Program-made: the position numbers and the translations under genes
Source: Rhizobium oryzicola
GTDB taxonomy: Bacteria; Pseudomonadota; Alphaproteobacteria; Rhizobiales; Rhizobiaceae
Assembly: GCF_030504645.1 (NCBI RefSeq)
Contig: NZ_JAUKWQ010000002.1
Coordinates: forward strand, 372,001-436,000
DNA length: 64,000 nucleotides
Reading direction: 5' to 3'
Shown: piece by piece, positions 58,981 through 64,000 of the stretch
Layout of the letters: every line of letters starts with the position of its first letter
How positions within the stretch are numbered: the stretch's first letter is position 1
Notes under the pieces: model-generated
The model's input: only the letters and a program-made list of their open reading frames with translations
What the model was told of the DNA's origin: nothing
The model's database searches: none

Positions 58981-59238
58981 ATGATGAAAATGACATCTCC
59001 GCCGCTCGACGGCCTGAAGCGCAGGATGGACCGCCATCGCCGCGAAAATCCGAGCGCTTCCGAAGGGCGTTTTATTCGCGAGACTTACCGACTGTCTCGC
59101 GAAGATGCGCGACAAAAAGCGCGCGAATGGTTCAATGAATATCCCAAGGCTGCCTATTGGACCGAAGTGGAGAGCTGGCGGCAGCTCGAAGGCGACGAGA
59201 TCGAGTTCACCATGCGGCGACTGCCGACCGCGGATTGA
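58981..59238 (+). CDS. Small hypothetical protein, charged
   Basis: This 85-aa protein has ribosome site GGGGAGATCGC before ATG 58981. It is rich in Arg/Glu (LKRRMDRHRRENPSASEGRFIRETYRLSREDARQKAREWFNEYPKAAYWTEVESWR), with a helical prediction and a Tyr/Trp cluster. It is divergent from hemF with its own promoter. I do not recognise it; the composition suggests a soluble helical or nucleic-acid-associated protein found in Rhizobiaceae. Confidence 0.65.
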   Translation: MMKMTSPPLDGLKRRMDRHRRENPSASEGRFIRETYRLSREDARQKAREWFNEYPKAAYWTEVESWRQLEGDEIEFTMRRLPTAD

Positions 59239-59383
59239 TATAAGCAGTTCGGCATCGGGCGATGATTAAAATTGTCCCGGTCGGTTCAAGGCAAATTCAA
59301 GGGCTTTTCGATCTAATAGATCTGCCGGACTGAACCATTACGGTTCTCGAACGTCCGTTGTCGAATGTTCGGCAGAGGAATTC

Positions 59384-60322
59384 ATGAAGATTTCAGACCA
59401 CGCCTATTTCTTGAATGCACCGACCGCCACGGGCATTTCCGCGGCATCTCCGGCGCGCCGCAACCCCGTCGCTGTCCAGGATGTGAATGCCAGTCAGGCC
59501 GATGCCTATTGGTCGATTTCCACCACGGTCAAGCCCTCCAGCCTATCGCTCTCCAATACGGAAGATGCGCAAGCCACGTCAGCAGCAGTCGCAGATTCCG
59601 CCTTGCTTGGATTGAAAAGCGCAACGAGCATCGTGGGGGAAATCCAGTCGACGTTGCAGGCCGCCAAAGCCATCGGGTCTGACCGCCAAGCGCTAGGTGC
59701 CCGTATCGAAGGCTTGAAAAACAAGTTGGCTTCGGTCGTGGATGGCAGTGGCTTTGCCGGTCAAAACTGGTTGAAAACGGGGCCGTATGAAAGCCCGAAG
59801 ATGAAATCGGTTGTCGGGTCGGTGACGGCGGCAGCAGATGGCGGCGTCTCCATCAATGTCCTGAATGTTGATCAGGGTGCTTTCAATCACATTGCCGAAG
59901 GCCATGCGGATGATGGAATCCTAACCCGCCGCTATAGCGGCATCACGCCATCCGGTAGCCCCTATTCCTACAGTGTTCTCGGCTCTCATGCCGGCAATAG
60001 ATCGGGCGAGATTTCGCTTTCAGCCGCAACATCGGGCGATCAAGTCGACGGGATGATCGCCTCGCTGCGCGCTGTCATGGCGGACATGATCAGCGCCAGT
60101 GCCGATATTCGCGGCACGAGCCAGCGTATTTCGTCCAGCGCAGATTTTGTGGTTTCCCTGCACAAGGATCTTCCTCAAACCAGTGCACCGCAATCCCTGA
60201 ATACGTCACTGGATGAACGGGCCGCTCGCCTTCTCGCACAGGCGGTGCAGACTGGTCTCCAGTCTTCTGGCCTCAACATCACCAATGCGTCAATGGCCCG
60301 CAATCTCGATATCTACGCGTGA
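59384..60322 (+). CDS. Orphan flagellin-like protein lacking a canonical N-terminal D0 helix
   Basis: This 312-aa protein resembles rhizobial flagellins in its flanking parts. Residues about 36-130 (DAYWSISTTV, then GLKSATSIVGEIQSTLQAA, then IEGLKNKLASVVDGSGFAGQNWL) align with the D1 start of FlaA (AAYWSIATTM, VVKEIKAKLVAA, SIADAASFSGENWL). The C-terminus (ADIRGTSQRISSSADFVVSL, then DERAARLLAQAVQTGL, ending ARNLDIYA) matches the flagellin C-terminal helix pattern. The first 35 residues (ISDHAYFLNAPTATG) replace the highly conserved D0 N-helix, so it may not polymerise or export normally. AGAGGAA precedes ATG. No flagellar genes are nearby. Confidence 0.72.
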   Translation: MKISDHAYFLNAPTATGISAASPARRNPVAVQDVNASQADAYWSISTTVKPSSLSLSNTEDAQATSAAVADSALLGLKSATSIVGEIQSTLQAAKAIGSDRQALGARIEGLKNKLASVVDGSGFAGQNWLKTGPYESPKMKSVVGSVTAAADGGVSINVLNVDQGAFNHIAEGHADDGILTRRYSGITPSGSPYSYSVLGSHAGNRSGEISLSAATSGDQVDGMIASLRAVMADMISASADIRGTSQRISSSADFVVSLHKDLPQTSAPQSLNTSLDERAARLLAQAVQTGLQSSGLNITNASMARNLDIYA

Positions 60323-60331
60323 GACAAAGGG

Positions 60332-60350
60332 CGGGCCGTGCTGCGGCCCG
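60332..60350 (+). terminator. Hairpin after the flagellin-like gene
   Basis: CGGGCCG and CGGCCCG form a 7-base stem with a 5-base loop, 9 bases after the stop codon. The tail (TCAGTTCTCC) is not T-rich, so termination would be weak. Confidence 0.5.
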
Positions 60351-60411
60351 TCAGTTCTCCCCGGAATGGGAAATGTATGTCCCTTGTCTTTCCTGATCCG
60401 GGGTGTGATGT

Positions 60412-60446
60412 CCGGGTGCCGGTTGTGCTTGACGGCCGGCACCCGG
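60412..60446. other. Perfect 11-base hairpin near the end of the alpha/beta hydrolase gene
   Basis: CCGGGTGCCGG and CCGGCACCCGG are exact arms with a 13-base loop. It begins 16 bases beyond the stop of the leftward gene and is likely a 3' end structure for it. There is no T-run. Confidence 0.5.
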
Positions 60447-60462
60447 TCCTCGCGCCACATAA

Positions 60463-61800
60463 TCAGGTTTTTCTTCCTCGGCCACCGCCACCACCAACCC
60501 GGGGTCTGGCAACACTCTTTTTGACGCTCGGAATCGGTGCCGGCGAGGGGACGATGACCTCTTCCGAAACCGTAACGTCTGCAACAGCCGCTGGCATCTC
60601 GGCCGGCGGTAGGGGGGCGGCTTCCGGTGCGACCTCTTGAACGACCGCCGCAGGCTCTGCAACTTCTTCCGCATGAACCGTCTCTACTGCGGCCACAGGC
60701 TCATCCGGTAGGGTCACGACGACAGGCTCAGGTATTTCCGGCAGTGGCGGCTCCGCAACCACTAACGGTGCGGTTTCTATCGCTTGTGCTGGCAGGGGCT
60801 CCGGAATCGCCACTGCCGCCGGTGCCGGAACAGGCGCCGGCATCGTTAGGATGGTGGCACTGATACGTGGCGTCAGAACCTTTTGCAAAATTTCCGTGAC
60901 CGGAAGATGGTTCGGTAGTTCTGTATTTGTATGGTGCCACGCCTTCGGAACGATTTCGTCCGCGGGTATGGTGGGTCTGGAATTGATTTCGCCGAACCAG
61001 TCCCACTCGCCCATCACATCGACCACATCCTTGAAGACCGGTGGCATGGCGATGCGGGCGCTGAGTGTTACGATTTTCGCCTTTTCCGCCAGCTTTTCCA
61101 CCACAGGCCGCTGTGTCTCGGCCAGTTCGTAGAGCGCTTCCGAGATGACAAGGTTACCCTTCGAATGCCCCACCAGCAGGGTAAAGGAGAAACGGCGATC
61201 CGACAGGATAGCCTTGACGGTCTGGGTGTCGAGGCTGCTTTCGCAAAGACGCTCGGTGCTGAGGTGGGTTGCTATACCGAATTGTGGACGGCCAAAGAAT
61301 TCATCCAGACGCTCAAAGGCATGACGGAAACTGTTGAGATAGCCGAATAGGAAATAGCCGCCCATCGCCTCGGTCATGACATCGGCAAGGCCATAGCCGG
61401 ATATGACCACCGCCACGGGACGCCCCACCGCATCGGCAATATTGCGTCCAAAGGCCGCCGAACCCAATGCGGAACTGCCGACACCGGCAACCGCCAGAAC
61501 GTCAATTTTCGCGCCGCCGCCGATGATGAAGTCATCCACCGTGTCGTAAAGGCGAAGCGGAGGGCCGCCGGTCGGCGGTACCACCAGAATGGCGCCCTCG
61601 GCGGCCAGACAGCCGCTGATATAAAAGGCTTCTTCCGCAGTAACGGCTTTCACGTCATAGAAGACGGAATCCAGTGTTGCGTTGCGCCGCCGCAGTGTTT
61701 CCAACGCCATATTGCGAAACGGCGAGTGGGTGACCCTTTCTGGCAAGGATAAGGTGCGGGCAAATTGTGTAACATTATGCGTGAATGCGGTGGGAAACAT
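60463..61800 (-). CDS. Alpha/beta hydrolase-like protein with a Pro/Ala/Glu-rich tail
   Basis: This 445-aa protein has an alpha/beta-hydrolase-like first part of about 300 residues: GHSKG in LLVGHSKGNLVISEALYEL carries the presumed nucleophile Ser, with upstream DVLAVAGVGSSALGSAAFG and VVISGYGLADVMTEAMGGYF. The remaining 140 residues are low complexity (PAPVPAPAAVAIPEPLPA, VAEPPLPEIPEPVVVTLPDEPVA), ending in a basic VARPRVGGGGGRGRKT. The tail looks like a PHA-granule or nucleoid-associated extension (phasin/PhaF-like tails are similar in composition), but that is a guess. TTGGAG precedes ATG 61800. Confidence 0.72.
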   Translation of the reverse strand: MFPTAFTHNVTQFARTLSLPERVTHSPFRNMALETLRRRNATLDSVFYDVKAVTAEEAFYISGCLAAEGAILVVPPTGGPPLRLYDTVDDFIIGGGAKIDVLAVAGVGSSALGSAAFGRNIADAVGRPVAVVISGYGLADVMTEAMGGYFLFGYLNSFRHAFERLDEFFGRPQFGIATHLSTERLCESSLDTQTVKAILSDRRFSFTLLVGHSKGNLVISEALYELAETQRPVVEKLAEKAKIVTLSARIAMPPVFKDVVDVMGEWDWFGEINSRPTIPADEIVPKAWHHTNTELPNHLPVTEILQKVLTPRISATILTMPAPVPAPAAVAIPEPLPAQAIETAPLVVAEPPLPEIPEPVVVTLPDEPVAAVETVHAEEVAEPAAVVQEVAPEAAPLPPAEMPAAVADVTVSEEVIVPSPAPIPSVKKSVARPRVGGGGGRGRKT

Positions 61801-61915
61801 GACGGATTCTCCAAGGAAGGCGAATGGTCGTGGCATGCATTCGTTTCAGCAATGTCTCACAAAGAAAGTCGTTCGCCAATACCACTATCGGCTGTGGTCC
61901 TGATCTTTTCTCTCT

Positions 61916-62371
61916 TCACCGCCAGGCGATTTGCCGCAGCGCTTCGCCTGTCATCATTGCGACCGACATGGCAACGTTCAGCGATCTCTGTCCCTCGACC
62001 ATCGGGATCAGCAGGCGGCCATCCGCGGCGTCATGAACGTGATCGGGCACGCCGGCGCTTTCCCGTCCGAACAGAAGCACGTCATCGGCATGGAAGACAA
62101 AATCGGTATAGCGTTCGGCAGCCTTGGTGGAAGCAAGCACGAGACGTCGATTTTCGCTTGTGCGCCAGGCGTTAAACCGCTGCCAGTTGACGTGGCGCGT
62201 GAGTGTGACGTTTGCCAGATAATCCATGCCAGCACGCCTGAGGTTGCGGTCTGAAATGTCGAAACCGGCCGGCTCGATGATATGCACGGCAAGCCCAAGG
62301 CAGGCGGCAAGGCGAAGGATCGTTCCGGTATTGCCGGGAATGTCCGGTTGGTAGAGGGCAATGTGCAGCAC
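61916..62371 (-). CDS. trmL: tRNA (cytidine(34)-2'-O)-methyltransferase TrmL
   Basis: This 151-aa SPOUT methyltransferase starts LHIALYQPDIPGNTGTILRLAACLGLAVHIIEPAGF (motif 1) and ends DVLLFGRESAGVPDHVHDAADGRLLIPMVEGQRSLNVAMSVAMMTGEALRQ (motifs 2 and 3, the trefoil knot with SAM). It methylates the wobble ribose of tRNA-Leu species. All key motifs are present and the length is usual. Confidence 0.95.
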   Translation of the reverse strand: MLHIALYQPDIPGNTGTILRLAACLGLAVHIIEPAGFDISDRNLRRAGMDYLANVTLTRHVNWQRFNAWRTSENRRLVLASTKAAERYTDFVFHADDVLLFGRESAGVPDHVHDAADGRLLIPMVEGQRSLNVAMSVAMMTGEALRQIAWR

Positions 62372-62750
62372 GTTTGTGGTCTCGCATCGTGACGCATGGT
62401 CAAGCCGCTATGTCATCCACAGGGGGCTTCACGCAACTGTCATTGCTGTTTCCAGATCGCGACGAGAGGTGGATTTCGGCTTTTCAAACGGGCTGAATGC
62501 TGGTAGATGCAACTCATGTTTAACGCCAGCATAGGAGGCGCACATGGATATGACCGTGAACTGGCGCTTCCTGAATCCGGCCCAAGTGGCCCTGATCTGA
62601 GCGTCCGCGGTTTCTCGCAAATTTCCTCTTGATATCGCTTCAAGGCTGCTATTGGCCTTGCACTTGAATTTTCCCGGCATCCCTCCGCCGCCTATTTAAG
62701 GGCTTGTGCGCCGCAGCGACTGCCGGTTTCCGCTCGATGGAGCCTTGTTC
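62372..62750. other. 379-base region between trmL and the ABC exporter, mostly non-coding
   Basis: This divergent gap should hold promoters for both genes. The only supported sub-feature is the 18-codon frame at 62544. A minus-strand frame (62429-62680) has an unsuitable ribosome site overlapping its ATG and random-looking residues. Confidence 0.4.
62544..62600 (+). CDS. Possible 18-aa small open reading frame
   Basis: TAGGAGG, a near-perfect ribosome site, ends 6 bases before ATG 62544, which opens an 18-residue frame (MDMTVNWRFLNPAQVALI). It ends 150 bases before the ABC exporter. It may be a leader peptide or chance; there is no codon-level support possible at this length. Confidence 0.3.
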   Translation: MDMTVNWRFLNPAQVALI

Positions 62751-64000
62751 ATGTTCGCCTGGTTCGAAACCCGCGTAAATCCCTATCCGGATGGTGATCC
62801 GGCCTTGCCGCCCAAGGGGCTTTTTGCCTTCTGCTGGTATTATACCAAGCCCGTCTGGCCGTGGCTGCTGGTGCTCGGCACCTGCTCCATGGCGATTGCC
62901 GTGCTGGAAGTGTTTCTCTACCAGTTCCTTGGCAATATCGTGGATTGGCTGAGCAATGCCGATCGCGCCACCTTCCTGCAGAAGGAGGGGTGGCATCTGG
63001 CCGGCATGGCTGCGCTTTTGCTGCTGGCACTGCCGCTTTTCGGGGCCATGCACACCATTACCTCGCATCAGGTGCTGGCGGGCAACTTCCCGATGATCGC
63101 CCGCTGGCAGATGCATCGCTTCCTGCTGCGCCACTCGATGAGCTTCTTTGCCAACGAGTTTGCGGGGCGCGTCTCGACGAAGGTCATGCAGACGGCGCTG
63201 GCGGTCCGCGATGCAACGATCAAGATCATCGACGTCTTCGTCTATGCGGCGAGTTTCTTCATTTCCATGCTGGCGCTTGTCGCTACCGTGGATTGGAGGC
63301 TCGGCATTCCGCTGGTGGCGTGGATCGTGGTCTATAGCCTGATCCTGCGGTTCTTCATTCCGCGCCTGCGCAAGAGTTCGAGTGAACAGGCGGATGCGCG
63401 CTCCATGATGACCGGGCGGATCGTCGATAGCTACACCAATATCGGCACGGTCAAGCTCTTCTCGCATGCCGGTCGTGAGGAACGTTATGCCCGGGAGGGC
63501 ATGGACGAATTCCTCGGTACCGTGCACCGGCAGATGCGCCAGATTTCCGCGCTCAACATGGCCGTGGATATCAACAACGCGCTGGTTCAATTTTCCGTCG
63601 CGACACTTGGCATCTGGTTCTGGCTGCAGGGCAGTGTGTCGGTCGGGGCGATTGCTGTTGCCATCGGCCTTGCCATGCGTATCAACGGCATGTCGCAGTG
63701 GATCATGTGGGAAGTGGCGGCGTTGTTCGAAAGCGTCGGCACGATCTACGACGGCATGGGCATGATGACGAAGCACCATGATATCGTCGATGTCCCTTCC
63801 GCCAAGCCTCTGGCGGCGCCGCAGGGCGAGATCGTCTATGAGGGCGTGCGCTTCCACTACGGCAAGCAGAAGGGCGTCATCGACAACTTCTCCCTGACGA
63901 TCAAGGCGGGTGAGAAGGTCGGCCTGGTCGGCCGCTCCGGTGCTGGCAAGACCACGTTGATGAACCTGCTGCTGCGGTTCTACGACGTGGAAAAGGGCCG
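62751..64000 (+). CDS. ABC exporter, fused permease-ATPase, 3' truncated
   Basis: The 416 visible residues have an ABC_membrane domain with about six helices (starting FCWYYTKPVWPWLLVLGTCSMAIAVLEVFLYQFLG) and then the start of the nucleotide-binding domain (GEIVYEGVRFHYGKQKGVIDNFSLTIKAGEKVGLVGRSGAGKTTLMNLLLRFYD), with Walker A GRSGAGKTT complete. The window ends before the Q-loop, signature and Walker B, so these cannot be checked. The frame has no stop to the edge. It is of the MsbA/ATM-like multidrug or lipid exporter type, with a half-transporter layout expected. ATG 62751 is the first start in frame with family-like residues. Confidence 0.9.
   Translation, partial: MFAWFETRVNPYPDGDPALPPKGLFAFCWYYTKPVWPWLLVLGTCSMAIAVLEVFLYQFLGNIVDWLSNADRATFLQKEGWHLAGMAALLLLALPLFGAMHTITSHQVLAGNFPMIARWQMHRFLLRHSMSFFANEFAGRVSTKVMQTALAVRDATIKIIDVFVYAASFFISMLALVATVDWRLGIPLVAWIVVYSLILRFFIPRLRKSSSEQADARSMMTGRIVDSYTNIGTVKLFSHAGREERYAREGMDEFLGTVHRQMRQISALNMAVDINNALVQFSVATLGIWFWLQGSVSVGAIAVAIGLAMRINGMSQWIMWEVAALFESVGTIYDGMGMMTKHHDIVDVPSAKPLAAPQGEIVYEGVRFHYGKQKGVIDNFSLTIKAGEKVGLVGRSGAGKTTLMNLLLRFYDVEKG

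Noticed and set aside
62429..62680. 83-codon minus-strand frame between trmL and the ABC exporter
   Set aside because: Its GGAGGG sequence touches the ATG, so spacing is wrong, and the residues show no protein-like pattern.
62649..63857. 402-codon open frame on the minus strand
   Set aside because: It lies fully antisense to the ABC exporter, whose plus-strand translation shows helices and Walker A. The minus frame reads as His/Asp/Arg-rich GC-driven sequence.
1..64000. Genomic island or prophage
   Set aside because: I looked for integrases, transposases, tRNA genes with repeats and a change of composition. None is evident. The two toxin-antitoxin pairs alone do not mark an island.

Overview
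The window is a GC-rich chromosomal segment of an alphaproteobacterium, almost certainly a member of the Rhizobiaceae (Rhizobium/Agrobacterium/Sinorhizobium group). The markers are a BacA peptide transporter, a NolR-type ArsR regulator, a choXWV choline importer, a fused trpE(G) gene behind a WWW leader peptide, an Atu4866-family protein, and three RIME-like intergenic palindromic elements. It is densely coding, with about 62 genes on both strands. I see no rRNA, tRNA, CRISPR array, insertion sequence or prophage. Both edge genes are cut: a luciferase-like oxidoreductase at the left and an ABC exporter at the right.

Left part (1-18 kb): Map, a Phd/PemK-like toxin-antitoxin pair, an MFS transporter, BacA, a periplasmic polysaccharide deacetylase, the YfgM-like/Der pair, a DMT transporter, a glycosyltransferase, a VapBC pair that runs into a KDG kinase gene, a GH13 alpha-glucosidase, an AraC regulator divergent from a 45-aa protein and an Atu4866 protein, and an M23 peptidase-like protein that lacks one zinc ligand.

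18-30 kb: adenine deaminase, a branched-chain amino acid type binding protein and an omega-aminotransferase, then the leftward choXWV-hugZ operon. nolR follows, with two consensus NolR boxes in its own upstream region. Beyond cho lie pseudoazurin, a coiled-coil unknown, a PAS-only protein and a LuxR solo.

30-45 kb: formate-THF ligase, a membrane diguanylate cyclase, an extensin-like protein, a chemoreceptor, the trpL attenuator with trpE(G), a tyrosine phosphatase, a CDF exporter coupled to queF, DUF2076, HupE/UreJ, a ClpP paralog and a PhyH-type dioxygenase.

45-64 kb: two alpha/beta hydrolases (one AXE1), a leftward five-gene MoxR-DUF58-BatA/DUF4159 operon, the rightward DUF1285-NUDIX-cca operon, small unknowns, hemF, an orphan flagellin-like protein without the usual N-terminal D0 helix, a hydrolase-like protein with a Pro/Ala/Glu tail, trmL and the cut ABC exporter.

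The strongest items for a second look are the apparently leaderless trpL attenuator, the NolR autoregulatory boxes, the flagellin-like orphan, the M23 protein with an HxY motif, the restriction of RIME elements to convergent gene junctions, and the BatA/DUF4159 operon.
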